Under the pieces are notes generated by a model. It was given only the letters and a program-made list of their open reading frames with translations. It did no database searches and was not told the DNA's origin. 64,000 nt of DNA from Streptomyces sp. CMB-StM0423 (GTDB lineage: Bacteria; Actinomycetota; Actinomycetes; Streptomycetales; Streptomycetaceae), in NCBI RefSeq assembly GCF_002847285.1, contig NZ_CP025407.1, positions 5,707,001-5,771,000 of the forward strand, given 5' to 3'. Made by a program: the position numbers and the translations under genes. Shown in pieces: positions 51,174-60,965 of the stretch (position 1 is its first letter; each line of letters starts with the position of its first letter).

Positions 51174-51788
51174 GTGACGAACCCGATGCTTTCCGGCCCG
51201 GGCGAGCCGTCCTTCGGCGGCCTTGGCGACCAGGTCTACAACCGGCTGCTCAACGAGCGCATCATCTTCCTCGGCCAGCCGGTCGACGACGACATCGCCA
51301 ACAAGATCACGGCGCAGCTCCTCCTCCTCGCCGCCGACCCGGACAAGGACATCAACCTCTACGTCAACAGCCCGGGCGGCTCCGTGACCGCCGGCATGGC
51401 GATCTACGACACGATGCAGTTCATCAAGAACGACATCGTCACCATCGCCCTCGGCCTCGCTGCCTCCATGGGCCAGTTCCTGCTCAGCGCCGGCACCCCC
51501 GGCAAGCGCTTCGCGCTGCCGAACGCCGAGATCCTGATCCACCAGCCGTCCGCCGGCCTGGCCGGCTCCGCGACGGACATCAAGATCCACGCCGAGCAGC
51601 TCATCCGCACCAAGAAGAAGATGGCGGAGCTCACCTCGCTGCACACCGGCCAGACCGTCGAGCAGGTCACCCACGACTCCGACCGCGACCGCTGGTTCTC
51701 CGCGGAGGAGGCCAAGGAGTACGGCCTGATCGACGAAGTCATGCCGTCGGCCTCGGGCATCCCCGGCGGCGGCGGCACCGGCGCCTGA
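51174..51788 (+). CDS. clpP1: ATP-dependent Clp protease proteolytic subunit ClpP1
   Basis: This 204-aa serine peptidase subunit forms the tetradecameric chamber with ClpP2, fed by ClpX or ClpC. The triad is Ser98 (GLAASMGQF), His123 (ILIHQPS) and Asp172 (HDSDRDRWF). The substrate-binding strand NSPGGSVTAGMAIYDTMQ is normal. The GTG start at 51174 is preceded by GAGCAGGTGGAC, a moderate ribosome site; an ATG five codons in is an alternative. clpP2 follows after 79 bp and clpX after it. Expression is probably under ClgR. Confidence 0.97.
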   Translation: MTNPMLSGPGEPSFGGLGDQVYNRLLNERIIFLGQPVDDDIANKITAQLLLLAADPDKDINLYVNSPGGSVTAGMAIYDTMQFIKNDIVTIALGLAASMGQFLLSAGTPGKRFALPNAEILIHQPSAGLAGSATDIKIHAEQLIRTKKKMAELTSLHTGQTVEQVTHDSDRDRWFSAEEAKEYGLIDEVMPSASGIPGGGGTGA

Positions 51789-51867
51789 GGTCCCGGCGCC
51801 CGGCCAGCGACCCGCAAAGCCCGCGCAGCCCTTCACAGCCGCACTGCCACCAGGACGGAACACCACG

Positions 51868-52569
51868 ATGCAGAACTTCCCCGGACGCGGTCTCTACGAC
51901 CGCCTGGCCGACGAGGCCGCCGACGTCGCCGACGCCCGTCGTTCGCTGGGCGCGGAGTCCCGCTACGTCATCCCGCGCTTCGTCGAGCGCACCTCGCAGG
52001 GCATCCGCGAGTACGACCCGTACGCGAAGCTCTTCGAAGAGCGCGTCATCTTCCTCGGCGTGCAGATCGACGACGCCTCGGCGAACGACGTGATGGCCCA
52101 GCTCCTGTGCCTGGAGTCGATGGACCCCGACCGGGACATCTCGGTCTACATCAACAGCCCCGGCGGCTCCTTCACGGCCCTCACCGCCATTTACGACACG
52201 ATGCAGTTCGTCAAGCCGGACATCCAGACCGTCTGCATGGGCCAGGCCGCCTCGGCCGCCGCCGTGCTGCTGGCCGCCGGCACCGAGGGCAAGCGCATGG
52301 CCCTGCCGAACGCGCGCATCCTCATCCACCAGCCGTACACCGAGACCGGCCGCGGCCAGGTCTCCGACCTGGAGATCGCCGCGAAGGAGATCTTCCGGAT
52401 GCGTAACCAGCTCGAAGAGATGCTGGCCAAGCACTCGACGACGCCGATCGAGAAGGTCCGTGACGACATCGAGCGGGACAAGATCCTCACCGCCGAGGAG
52501 TCCCTTGAGTACGGGCTGATCGACCAGATCGTCTCCACCCGCAAGCTGTCCGCCGGCATCGGCGGCTGA
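51868..52569 (+). CDS. clpP2: ATP-dependent Clp protease proteolytic subunit ClpP2
   Basis: This 233-aa second ClpP subunit is complementary to ClpP1 in the mixed actinobacterial ClpP1P2 peptidase. The nucleophile lies in MGQAASAAAVLL, the active His in ILIHQPYTETGRGQ, and the active Asp region in DIERDKILTAEE. It has the longer N-terminal extension typical of ClpP2 (DEAADVADARRSLGAESRYVIPRF). AGGACGG-type sequence precedes the ATG. The gene is co-transcribed with clpP1; clpX starts 217 bp further on. Confidence 0.97.
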   Translation: MQNFPGRGLYDRLADEAADVADARRSLGAESRYVIPRFVERTSQGIREYDPYAKLFEERVIFLGVQIDDASANDVMAQLLCLESMDPDRDISVYINSPGGSFTALTAIYDTMQFVKPDIQTVCMGQAASAAAVLLAAGTEGKRMALPNARILIHQPYTETGRGQVSDLEIAAKEIFRMRNQLEEMLAKHSTTPIEKVRDDIERDKILTAEESLEYGLIDQIVSTRKLSAGIGG

Positions 52570-52786
52570 CGGCTCGCGGCCGGCTCCCGGCTCCGTATCC
52601 CGCGGCGCCGGACCTGACGTCCGGGCCCTTGTCCTCTGGACAGGGCCGCCCGTGGAGCGGTCCCCTGGGAAGCGAACCAGTGAGTTGGGCCCAAGGGGAC
52701 CGCTCGGGGCTCCGGGCAAGGTACCGTCGATACGCAACCAGGTTCCGCCCCCCAAGAGCGGATCCCAGGCGAAGGGGAAGCACCTC

Positions 52787-54079
52787 GTGGCACGCATCGG
52801 TGACGGCGGCGATCTGCTCAAATGCTCGTTCTGCGGAAAGAGCCAGAAGCAGGTCAAGAAGCTCATCGCAGGACCCGGTGTCTACATCTGCGACGAGTGC
52901 ATCGACCTCTGTAACGAGATCATCGAAGAGGAACTGGCGGAGAGCTCCGAGGTGCGCTGGGAGGAACTGCCCAAGCCCCGCGAGATCTACGAGTTCCTGG
53001 AGGGCTACGTCGTAGGCCAGGAGGCCGCCAAGAAGGCGCTGTCCGTCGCGGTCTACAACCACTACAAGCGGGTCCAGGCAGGCGAGAACGGCGCCGCGGC
53101 GCAGAACCGCGAGGACGGCATCGAGCTGTCGAAGTCCAACATCCTGCTGCTCGGCCCCACCGGTTCCGGCAAGACGCTGCTGGCGCAGACCCTGGCCCGG
53201 ATGCTCAACGTCCCCTTCGCCATCGCCGACGCCACCGCCCTCACCGAGGCGGGGTATGTCGGCGAGGACGTCGAGAACATCCTGCTGAAGCTGATCCAGG
53301 CCGCCGACTACGACGTCAAGAAGGCCGAGACCGGCATCATCTACATCGACGAGATCGACAAGGTCGCACGGAAGAGTGAGAACCCGTCGATCACCCGTGA
53401 CGTCTCCGGCGAAGGCGTGCAGCAGGCGCTGCTGAAGATCCTGGAGGGCACCACGGCCTCCGTGCCGCCGCAGGGCGGCAGGAAGCACCCGCACCAGGAG
53501 TTCATCCAGATCGACACGACGAACGTGCTGTTCATCGTCGGCGGTGCCTTCGCCGGTCTGGAGAAGCTCATCGAGTCCCGGGCGGGCGCCAAGGGCATCG
53601 GCTTCGGCGCCACCATCCGCTCCAAGCGCGAGCTGGCCGACGAGGACCCGTTCCAGGAGGTCATGCCCGAGGACCTGGTGAAGTACGGCATGATCCCCGA
53701 GTTCATCGGGCGGCTGCCGGTCATCACCAGCGTGCACAACCTGGACCGGGCCGCCCTGCTGAAGATCCTCGTCGAGCCGCGGAACGCGCTCGTGAAGCAG
53801 TACCAGCGCCTCTTCGAACTCGACGGCGTCGAGCTGGACTTCGACCGTCCGGCGCTGGAGGCCATCGCCGACCAGGCGATCCTCCGCGGCACCGGGGCCC
53901 GCGGGCTGCGCGCCATCATGGAGGAGGTGCTGCAGTCGGTGATGTACGAGGTGCCGTCCCGCAAGGACGTCGCCCGCGTGGTCATCACCGAGGAGGCGGT
54001 CCACTCCAACGTCAACCCGACGCTGGTGCCCCGCTCCCGCACCGCCGAGCCGGAGCAGCGCCACCAGGAGAGTGCCTGA
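52787..54079 (+). CDS. clpX: Clp protease ATP-binding subunit ClpX
   Basis: This 430-aa AAA+ unfoldase delivers substrates to ClpP1P2. The N-terminal zinc-binding domain has Cys pairs CSFC and CDEC (about 14-17 and 36-39) for substrate and adaptor binding. Walker A is GPTGSGKT at 123-130, Walker B IIYIDEIDK, the pore loop GYVGEDVE, and RKHPHQE is the RKH substrate loop. Sensor and arginine-finger segments (IPEFIGRLPVI, GARGLRAIMEE) are present. The GTG start at 52787 follows GAAGGGGAAG. A strong hairpin lies 78 bp past the stop. Confidence 0.97.
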   Translation: MARIGDGGDLLKCSFCGKSQKQVKKLIAGPGVYICDECIDLCNEIIEEELAESSEVRWEELPKPREIYEFLEGYVVGQEAAKKALSVAVYNHYKRVQAGENGAAAQNREDGIELSKSNILLLGPTGSGKTLLAQTLARMLNVPFAIADATALTEAGYVGEDVENILLKLIQAADYDVKKAETGIIYIDEIDKVARKSENPSITRDVSGEGVQQALLKILEGTTASVPPQGGRKHPHQEFIQIDTTNVLFIVGGAFAGLEKLIESRAGAKGIGFGATIRSKRELADEDPFQEVMPEDLVKYGMIPEFIGRLPVITSVHNLDRAALLKILVEPRNALVKQYQRLFELDGVELDFDRPALEAIADQAILRGTGARGLRAIMEEVLQSVMYEVPSRKDVARVVITEEAVHSNVNPTLVPRSRTAEPEQRHQESA

Positions 54080-54156
54080 GCCGCACGCCGTCTCCGGCCG
54101 GTACGTCCCGTACGAGCCGGACGCAGCACCCGGGACGAAAACACCCGATACGAAAA

Positions 54157-54179
54157 GGGGCCGCCCACCGGGCGGCCCC
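54157..54179 (+). terminator. clpX terminator
   Basis: GGGGCCGCCC and GGGCGGCCCC pair perfectly around ACC, preceded by AAAA and followed by CTTC. It also faces the convergent gene ending at 54202. Confidence 0.8.
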
Positions 54180-54201
54180 CTTCGCGTGTGTGCCCCGCGG
54201 C

Positions 54202-55326
54202 TCAGCCGAGCGGCACGCGAACGTCGTTGCGGACCTCCGCCGTGGTGGTCGCGGCCTCGTCGATGCTCGTCTCGCCGCCGGTGATGATCAGCGTCGGGTC
54301 GGTCATGGCGATGTAGCCGATGGTGCTGCTGTCGGCCCAGGCGCAGGTCGGGAAGTTGAAGCTGTCGACCGGTGCGCCGGAGTCGTCGCTGGAGAACTTC
54401 ACGTACTGGCACTTCATCGAAGCGCCCTCCTCCAGCCCGTCGGGCTGGACCTCCTCCGGGCTGCCGACCAGCTCGGCCGTGTCGCCCCCGCCCGCGGACG
54501 GGTCGGCGGCGGCCTCCTCGGCCATGTACGCGAAGAACGCGTCCAGGACCATGTCCGGGTCCGAGACCTCGCCGTAGACGCCCTGGAACTGGAGGATCTT
54601 GGCCGTGGCGCTGTCCCCAGCGGTGTAGCCGGCGCCGACGTCCTTCGGGTCGGAGATCCCCATGGTCTCGAGCTGGTCGACGTCGCTGGAGTTGAGCCCG
54701 CCGCCGGGGGCGGAGTCGTCCTTCTGGTACTCGGAGGCGACCGTCTCGGGCGTCGTCAGCTTGTACTTCTTGCCGTCGTCGGCGGGCGGGTCGTCCCCGC
54801 TGTCGCCGTCGCCCCCGTCGTCCTTCTTGTCCCCGTCGGTCTGCGAGTTCTTCGACTCGTCCTTCTTGCCGTCATCGTCGTCGCCACCGATGAGGAAGAA
54901 CGCGGCCACCGCTATCAGCGCGACCGCGACCACGGCGCCGACGACGACGAAGAGGGTCTTGTTCTTGCCGCCGGCGGGGGGCGGGGGCGGCGGGGCCTGG
55001 CCGTAACCGGGCTGCTGCTGCCCGTACGGGCCCGCCTGCTGCTGCTGTCCGTACTGCTGCTGGCCGTAACCCCCGGGCTGCCCGTACCCGCCGGGCTGTT
55101 GCTGCTGCTGCCCGTAGCCCTGGTCGCCGCCCTGCTGCGGGTAGCCGTAACCGGGCTGGCCCGGCTGGCCGCCCTGGGCGGGCTGGGCCGGCTGGGCGTA
55201 GGGCGACTGCGCGGGCTGCTGCGGTTGCTGCGAGGGCTGGCCGTAGGGACCGGGCTGCCCGTACGGGCCCGGCTGCTGCCCTCCACCCCCGTACGGTCCG
55301 GGTGGCGGCGGCTGGTTGTGACTCAT
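54202..55326 (-). CDS. Pro/Gln/Gly-rich single-pass membrane protein, unknown function
   Basis: This 374-aa protein has three parts. The cytoplasmic N-terminal 120 residues are almost only Pro, Gln, Gly, Tyr and Ala, with repeats such as PGPYGQ and GGYGQ. One membrane helix follows (about 124-146: TLFVVVGAVVAVALIAVAAFFLIGG). The outer part starts with a highly acidic, Lys/Asp-rich linker (about 148-185) and continues into a folded domain with two Cys (KCQYVKF, PTCAWAD) and IGYIAMTDPT. The layout is common for actinobacterial envelope proteins encoded near clpX-valS. GGAGGGG precedes the ATG. I cannot name a function. Confidence 0.85.
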   Translation of the reverse strand: MSHNQPPPPGPYGGGGQQPGPYGQPGPYGQPSQQPQQPAQSPYAQPAQPAQGGQPGQPGYGYPQQGGDQGYGQQQQQPGGYGQPGGYGQQQYGQQQQAGPYGQQQPGYGQAPPPPPPAGGKNKTLFVVVGAVVAVALIAVAAFFLIGGDDDDGKKDESKNSQTDGDKKDDGGDGDSGDDPPADDGKKYKLTTPETVASEYQKDDSAPGGGLNSSDVDQLETMGISDPKDVGAGYTAGDSATAKILQFQGVYGEVSDPDMVLDAFFAYMAEEAAADPSAGGGDTAELVGSPEEVQPDGLEEGASMKCQYVKFSSDDSGAPVDSFNFPTCAWADSSTIGYIAMTDPTLIITGGETSIDEAATTTAEVRNDVRVPLG

Positions 55327-55476
55327 TACGGTCCCCTCCGTGAGTTAATGCTGCTCCGCCCATACTGTCGGATCGCGCCGTCTTGCGCTGCCTCGGGTCT
55401 GGATCGGCGGAGGCGCGGTTGTCCACAAGGACGCAGCCCGTCCACAAGTGGTTCGCAGCGGGGCGTGACGCGGCTT

Positions 55477-55482
55477 TACACT
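55477..55482 (+). promoter_or_regulatory. -10 box (TACACT) for a probable leaderless valS mRNA
   Basis: TACACT ends 7 nt before the GTG at 55490, and no ribosome site precedes that codon. No T-box-like leader could fit, so valS is probably not T-box regulated. Confidence 0.4.
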
Positions 55483-55489
55483 GACCGTC

Positions 55490-58108
55490 GTGACCGACGC
55501 AAAGAACCCGCAGAGCAGCGCAGCAGAACTCCCCACGCAGTACACCCCCGGCGAGGTCGAGACCTCGCTGTACGAGGGCTGGGTAGAGCGCGGTTACTTC
55601 GCGGCGGACGCCAAGAGCGACAAGCCGGCGTACACGGTCGTCATCCCCCCGCCGAACGTCACGGGAAGCCTGCATCTCGGCCACGCCTTCGAGCACACGC
55701 TGATCGACGCGCTCACCCGCCGCAAGCGGATGCAGGGGTACGAGACGCTGTGGCAGCCCGGCATGGACCACGCCGGCATCGCCACGCAGAACGTGGTGGA
55801 GCGCGAGCTGGCCAAGGAGGGCCTGTCGCGGCACGATCTGGGCCGCGAGGCGTTCGTCGAGCGGGTGTGGAAGTGGAAGGCGGAGTCCGGCGGGCAGATC
55901 GCCGGCCAGATGCGCCGCCTCGGTGACGGCGTGGACTGGAGCCGCGACCGCTTCACCATGGACGAGGGCCTGTCGCGCGCCGTCCAGACCATCTTCAAGC
56001 GGCTGTTCGACGACGAGTTGATCTACCGCGCCGAGCGCATCATCAACTGGTGCCCGCGCTGCCTCACCGCGATCTCCGACATCGAGGTGGAGTACCAGGA
56101 CGATGACGGAGAGCTGGTCTCCATCCGCTACGGCGAGGGCGAGCAGTCCATCGTCGTGGCCACTACCCGGGCCGAGACGATGCTCGGCGACACCGCCGTC
56201 GCCGTCCACCCGGACGACGAGCGCTACCGGCATCTCGTCGGCACGGAGATCGTGCTGCCGCTCACCGGCCGCCGCATCCCCGTCCTCGCCGACGAGCACG
56301 TGGACCCCGAGTTCGGCACCGGCGCGGTGAAGGTGACCCCGGCGCACGACCCGAACGACTTCGAGATCGGCCGCCGGCACGACCTGCCGATGCTCACGAT
56401 CATGGACGAGCACGCGGTCATCACCGCCCACGGCCCGTTCCAGGGCCTGGACCGGCTGGAGGCCCGCTCGGCGATCGTCGCCGCGCTGCGCGCCGACGGC
56501 CGGATCGTGGCCGAGAAGCGGCCGTACACGCACTCGGTGGGCCACTGCTCGCGCTGCAAGACCACGATCGAGCCGCGGCTGTCCATGCAGTGGTGGGTCA
56601 AGGTCGGCCCGCTGGCGAAGGCCGCGGGCGACGCGGTGCGCGACGGCCGGGTCGCGATCCACCCCAAGGAGATGGAGTCCCGCTACTTCGGCTGGGTCGA
56701 CCACCTCAACGACTGGTGCATCTCCCGGCAGCTCTGGTGGGGCCACCGCATCCCCGTCTGGCACGGCCCGGACGGCGAGATGGTGTGCGTCGGCCCGGAC
56801 GAGGAGCCGCCGAGCGGCGAGGGCTGGACCCAGGACAGCGACGTGCTGGACACCTGGTTCTCGTCCGGCCTGTGGCCCTTCTCCACGCTGGGCTGGCCGG
56901 AGGAGACCGAGAGCCTGGCGAAGTTCTATCCGAACTCCGTCATGGTCACGGGCTACGACATCCTCTTCTTCTGGGTCGCCCGGATGATGATGTTCGGGCT
57001 GTACGCGATGGACGGTGAGATCCCGTTCCGTACGATCGCGCTGCACGGCATGGTGCGCGACCAGTTCGGCAAGAAGATGTCGAAGTCCTTCGGGAACGCG
57101 GTGGACCCGCTGGAGTGGATGGACAAGTACGGCTCCGACGCCGTCCGGTTCACCCTCGCCCGCGGCGCCAACCCCGGCACCGACGTGCCGATCGGCGAGG
57201 ACTGGGTGCAGGGCTCGCGCAACTTCGCGAACAAGGTGTGGAACGCCACGCGCTTCGCGCTGATGAACGGCGCGACGGTCGAGGGCCCGCTGCCCGCAGA
57301 GGCGGAGCTGTCCACCACGGACCGCTGGATCCTCTCCCGGCTCGGCGCCGTCGTCGCCGAGGTCGACGCGCTCTACGACGACTACCAGTTCGCGAAGCTC
57401 TCCGACGTGCTGTTCCACTTCGCCTGGGACGAGGTCTTCGACTGGTACGTGGAGCTGTCCAAGACCACGTTCGCGGCCGGCGGCCCCGCGGCCGACGCCT
57501 CGCGCCGCGTCCTCGGCGAGGTCCTGGACGTCACGCTGCGGCTGCTGCACCCGGTGATCCCCTTCGTCACCGAGACGCTGTGGACGACGCTGACGGGCCG
57601 CGAGTCCCTCGTGATCGCCGACTGGCCCGCGGACTCCGGCTTCCGGGACGCGGCGGCCGAGGCGGAGATCGTGAAGCTCCAGGAGATCGTCACCGAGGTC
57701 CGCCGCTTCCGCGCCGACCAGGGCCTCCAGCCGGGCCAGCGGGTGCCCGCCCGGGTGGAGCTGTCCGGGGCGGGGCTCGACGCGCACGAGGCCGCCATGC
57801 GGCAACTGCTGCGCCTCCAGCCCGAGGGCGACTCCTTCGCCGCCACGGCGTCGCTGCCGGTCGCCGGGGCGACGGTCGCGCTGGACCTGTCCGGGACGAT
57901 CGACGTGGCGGCCGAGCGCAAGCGGCTGACGAAGGACCTGGCCGTGGCCGAGAAGGAGAAGACGCAGACGGAGGCCAAGCTCGGGAACGAGGGCTTCCTC
58001 GCCAAGGCGCCGGAGCCGGTCGTGGCCAAGATCCGCACCAGGCTGGCGAAGGCCGAGGAGGACATCGTCCGGATCGGCGCCCAGTTGGAGCGTCTGCCGC
58101 AGGCATAG
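55490..58108 (+). CDS. valS: Valyl-tRNA synthetase
   Basis: This 872-aa class I aminoacyl-tRNA synthetase charges tRNA-Val. The ATP-site signatures are HLGH at 62-65 (PPPNVTGSLHLGHAF) and KMSKS at 529-533. The CP1 editing domain with VATTRAETMLGDTAVAVHP is at about 223-340. The anticodon-binding domain and the C-terminal coiled-coil arm (about 805-872, many Glu, Lys and Arg with LTKDLAVAEKEKTQTEAKLGN) are complete. The start is GTG at 55490, giving the usual TDAKNPQSS N-terminus. Confidence 0.97.
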   Translation: MTDAKNPQSSAAELPTQYTPGEVETSLYEGWVERGYFAADAKSDKPAYTVVIPPPNVTGSLHLGHAFEHTLIDALTRRKRMQGYETLWQPGMDHAGIATQNVVERELAKEGLSRHDLGREAFVERVWKWKAESGGQIAGQMRRLGDGVDWSRDRFTMDEGLSRAVQTIFKRLFDDELIYRAERIINWCPRCLTAISDIEVEYQDDDGELVSIRYGEGEQSIVVATTRAETMLGDTAVAVHPDDERYRHLVGTEIVLPLTGRRIPVLADEHVDPEFGTGAVKVTPAHDPNDFEIGRRHDLPMLTIMDEHAVITAHGPFQGLDRLEARSAIVAALRADGRIVAEKRPYTHSVGHCSRCKTTIEPRLSMQWWVKVGPLAKAAGDAVRDGRVAIHPKEMESRYFGWVDHLNDWCISRQLWWGHRIPVWHGPDGEMVCVGPDEEPPSGEGWTQDSDVLDTWFSSGLWPFSTLGWPEETESLAKFYPNSVMVTGYDILFFWVARMMMFGLYAMDGEIPFRTIALHGMVRDQFGKKMSKSFGNAVDPLEWMDKYGSDAVRFTLARGANPGTDVPIGEDWVQGSRNFANKVWNATRFALMNGATVEGPLPAEAELSTTDRWILSRLGAVVAEVDALYDDYQFAKLSDVLFHFAWDEVFDWYVELSKTTFAAGGPAADASRRVLGEVLDVTLRLLHPVIPFVTETLWTTLTGRESLVIADWPADSGFRDAAAEAEIVKLQEIVTEVRRFRADQGLQPGQRVPARVELSGAGLDAHEAAMRQLLRLQPEGDSFAATASLPVAGATVALDLSGTIDVAAERKRLTKDLAVAEKEKTQTEAKLGNEGFLAKAPEPVVAKIRTRLAKAEEDIVRIGAQLERLPQA

Positions 58109-58115
58109 CGCGTAC

Positions 58116-58141
58116 GGGCCCGGGGCGCCTGCCCCGGGCCC
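58116..58141. terminator. Hairpin between valS and the convergent dehydrogenase gene
   Basis: GGGCCCGGGGC and GCCCCGGGCCC pair perfectly around GCCT, 8 bp past the valS stop and 14 bp from the stop of the leftward gene. Confidence 0.75.
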
Positions 58142-58154
58142 CTCGCCCGTCCGG

Positions 58155-59192
58155 CTACGCGCTCTGGCCCAGGGACTCCGGCCGCACCGGGTGCGCGAAG
58201 GGCAACCCCGCGGCGTAGCGGGCCAGTTCGTCGGCCGCCGCCCGGCCCAGCCGCGGCAGCTCGCCCGCCAGCGACCCCGCGACATGCGGCGTCAGCAGCA
58301 CGTTCGGCAGCTCGTACAGCGGCGAGCCGGCCGGCAGGAACTCCGGCTCGGTCACGTCCACGACGGCGTGCAGCCGCCCCGCGACCAGCTCCTCCGTCAG
58401 CGCCTCCTGGTCCACCAGCGAGCCGCGCGCGGTGTTGACGAGCGTCGCCCCGTCCCGCATCGACGCCAGCCGGGCCCGGCTGATCAGATGCCGGGTGCCC
58501 GGCAGCTCCGGCGCGTGCACGGAGACGACGTCGGCGGTGGCGCACAGCTCGTCGAGCCCGGTGGGGGTGGCACCGAGGGCGCGCAGCTCGCCGTCGTCCG
58601 CGTACGGGTCGTACACGAGCGCCGACAGGTCGTACGGGCGCAGCAGCTCCAGCACCCGCCGCCCGATCATCGAGGCGCCGACGACGCCGACGGTGCGCCG
58701 GTAGTTGCCGGCGCCCGGATGGTCCGCGTACCAGTCGTACGGACCGCGCCGCCGCCGGTACTCCTCCCGCACCTCCAGCACCCGCTTGTTGGCGAAGATG
58801 ACCGCCGCGACGGTGTACTCCGCCACCGGCAGCGCGTTCGCCCAGGCCGCCGAGGAGACCGCGATCCCGCGCCGCCACACCGCCTCGGTGACGTGGTGCT
58901 TGACGGATCCCGCGGCGTGCACGACGGCCCGCAGCTCCGGCGCGGCGGCGAGCGCCGCCTCGTCCAGCGGCGGGCAGCCCCAGCAGGTGACCAGCACCTC
59001 CGCGCCGGCCAGCGCCGCGGCCGCCCGCGGCTCGGCGAAGTCCGCGGCGACCAGGCCGGGTTCGAGGTCCGCGAGCCCGGCGAGCCGGTCCCGCGTCGCC
59101 GTGTCGAAGAGCCGCGGCAGGGCGTCGGGGCTCATCGCGAACAGGGCGCGCGGGCGGCGCCCCGCACCGTTCGGGGGGTCGTTGGGGGACAC
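58155..59192 (-). CDS. D-2-hydroxyacid dehydrogenase family protein
   Basis: This 345-aa NAD(P)-dependent cytosolic oxidoreductase is of the D-isomer 2-hydroxyacid dehydrogenase family. The cofactor-binding loop is GVVGASMIGRRVLELL, with Ala-Ser in place of the usual GxGxxG first residues. Catalytic residues sit in the conserved places: Arg in LVNTARGSLVD, Glu in VDVTEPEFLP, His in LLTPHVAGSLAGE. The insert REEYRRRRGPYDWY is seen in a subgroup that is poorly characterised in Streptomyces. It is transcribed opposite to valS and folC, so it interrupts the core block. The substrate is unknown. No good ribosome site precedes the GTG; the start is placed by homology-like length. Confidence 0.87.
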   Translation of the reverse strand: MSPNDPPNGAGRRPRALFAMSPDALPRLFDTATRDRLAGLADLEPGLVAADFAEPRAAAALAGAEVLVTCWGCPPLDEAALAAAPELRAVVHAAGSVKHHVTEAVWRRGIAVSSAAWANALPVAEYTVAAVIFANKRVLEVREEYRRRRGPYDWYADHPGAGNYRRTVGVVGASMIGRRVLELLRPYDLSALVYDPYADDGELRALGATPTGLDELCATADVVSVHAPELPGTRHLISRARLASMRDGATLVNTARGSLVDQEALTEELVAGRLHAVVDVTEPEFLPAGSPLYELPNVLLTPHVAGSLAGELPRLGRAAADELARYAAGLPFAHPVRPESLGQSA

Positions 59193-59274
59193 GCGGTGGC
59201 CTCCTGTGTCGAACGTGCGATCCGAAGCTGCTTCTCGTGCACCCGCCGGTCGGGGGACTGTCGTAGCCGGACCC

Positions 59275-59280
59275 TAGACT
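59275..59280 (+). promoter_or_regulatory. -10 box (TAGACT) for a probable leaderless folC mRNA
   Basis: TAGACT ends 6 nt before the GTG at 59287, and there is no ribosome site. Confidence 0.4.
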
Positions 59281-59286
59281 TACACC

Positions 59287-60870
59287 GTGAGCGCCCGCGA
59301 AGAACCCGCTGGTCCCGACCCGGACGAGACCCCCCGCAGCCCCGAGACCCCGGACACCCCGGAAGACGACGCCTTCGAGGAGATCGTCGGCACGGAGACC
59401 GACCGTGATCCCGACCTCGCCGTCATCGAGGCCGGCAGCCGTACGCTGCGCGCGCAGGGCGGCCCGCCCGGCGGTGACGGCGTGCCCGCACAGCCCGCGG
59501 ACCCCGAGGTGGCGCGCGCGCTGCGCGAGGCCGAGGCGGAGCTGCTGGCGCGCTGGCCGGAGACGCGCATCGACCCGTCGCTGGAGCGCATCCGGGCGCT
59601 GCTCGACATCCTCGGCGAGCCGCAGCGAGCCTACCCCTCGATCCATCTGACGGGCACGAACGGCAAGTCCTCCACGGCCCGCATGATCGAGGCCCTGCTG
59701 GTGGCGTGCGAGCTGCGGACGGGCCGCTTCACCAGCCCGCACCTGCAGTCGATCACCGAGCGCATCGGCCTGAACGGGGTGCCGATCGACGCGGAGCGGT
59801 TCGTGGAGACGTACCGCGAGCTGAAGCCGTACGCGGAGCTGGTCGACGCCCGGCAGGAGCACCCGCTGTCGTTCTTCGAGATGCTCACCGCGATGGCCTT
59901 CGCCGCGTTCGCCGAGGCCCCGGTGGACGTGGCGGTCGTCGAGGTCGGCCTCGGCGGCACCTGGGACAGCACGAACGTCATCGACGCCTCCGTCGCCGTC
60001 GTCACCCCCATCGCCGTCGACCACAGCCGGCTGCTGGGGGACACCCCGGGCGCCATCGCGGCGGACAAGGCGGGGATCGTCAAGAAGACCGCGACGTCCC
60101 CCGGCGGCAGCACGGGCACTGTCGTGATCATGGCCCAGCAGCCCGTCGACGCCGCGCAGGTCATCCTCAAGCGGGCCGTCGAGATGGACGCGACGGTGGC
60201 CCGCGAGGGCATGGAGTTCGGCGTGCTGAGCCGGGAGGTCGCGGTCGGCGGGCAGTTGCTGACGCTGCGCGGCCTCGGTGGCGAGTACCCGGAGGTCTTC
60301 CTGCCGCTGCACGGCGAGCACATGGCGCACAACGCCGCGGTCGCACTCGCCGCCGTCGAGGCGTTCTTCGGCGTCGGCTCCGAGCACGCCCGCAGCCTCG
60401 ACGCCGACACCGTCAGGCGCGCGTTCGCCACCGTCACCTCGCCGGGCCGCCTGGAGGTCGTACGGACCTCGCCCACCGTCATCCTCGACGCCGCCCACAA
60501 CCCAGCCGGCGCGCTGGCCACCGCCGCGGGCGTGCAGGAGGCGTTCGGCTTCAGCCGGCTGGTCGGCGTCGTCGGCACCAGCAGGGAGAAGGACGTGCGC
60601 GGCGTGCTGGAGGCGTTCGAGCCGATCTTCTCCGAGGTCGTCGTCACCCGGAACTCGACCACCCGTGCCATGGACCCGGACGAGCTGGCGGCCATCGCCG
60701 TCGAGGTCTTCGGCAGCGAGCGGGTCCAGGTCGAGCCGCGCCTGGACGACGCCCTGGAGGCGGCCATCACCCTGGCGGAGGAGGAGGACGAGTACGCCGG
60801 CGCGGGCGTGCTGGTCACCGGCTCCGTCATCACCGCCGGAGAGGCCCGGCTGCTGCTGGGCGCGAAGTAG
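59287..60870 (+). CDS. folC: Folylpolyglutamate synthase / dihydrofolate synthase
   Basis: This 527-aa cytosolic enzyme of the Mur ligase superfamily adds glutamates to (dihydro)folates. The P-loop TGTNGKSS is at 122-129. FTSPHLQSITERIGLNG (about 143) is the folate/Mg loop, VAVVEVGLGGTWDSTNVI lies near 217, and the C-terminal domain motif ILDAAHNPAGA near 398. The N-terminal 70 residues are a disordered acidic/Pro-rich extension ahead of the catalytic fold; such extensions are common in Streptomyces FolC. A DUF4233 membrane protein gene follows after 95 bp. Confidence 0.95.
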   Translation: MSAREEPAGPDPDETPRSPETPDTPEDDAFEEIVGTETDRDPDLAVIEAGSRTLRAQGGPPGGDGVPAQPADPEVARALREAEAELLARWPETRIDPSLERIRALLDILGEPQRAYPSIHLTGTNGKSSTARMIEALLVACELRTGRFTSPHLQSITERIGLNGVPIDAERFVETYRELKPYAELVDARQEHPLSFFEMLTAMAFAAFAEAPVDVAVVEVGLGGTWDSTNVIDASVAVVTPIAVDHSRLLGDTPGAIAADKAGIVKKTATSPGGSTGTVVIMAQQPVDAAQVILKRAVEMDATVAREGMEFGVLSREVAVGGQLLTLRGLGGEYPEVFLPLHGEHMAHNAAVALAAVEAFFGVGSEHARSLDADTVRRAFATVTSPGRLEVVRTSPTVILDAAHNPAGALATAAGVQEAFGFSRLVGVVGTSREKDVRGVLEAFEPIFSEVVVTRNSTTRAMDPDELAAIAVEVFGSERVQVEPRLDDALEAAITLAEEEDEYAGAGVLVTGSVITAGEARLLLGAK

Positions 60871-60965
60871 CGGGGCACTACCCTGGCGGTGGACGGGCGC
60901 GCCGGTACGGGCGGGCCGGTCCACGGTTCGGTCACCACCGCTGGAACGAAGTGGAGGGGCGAGCG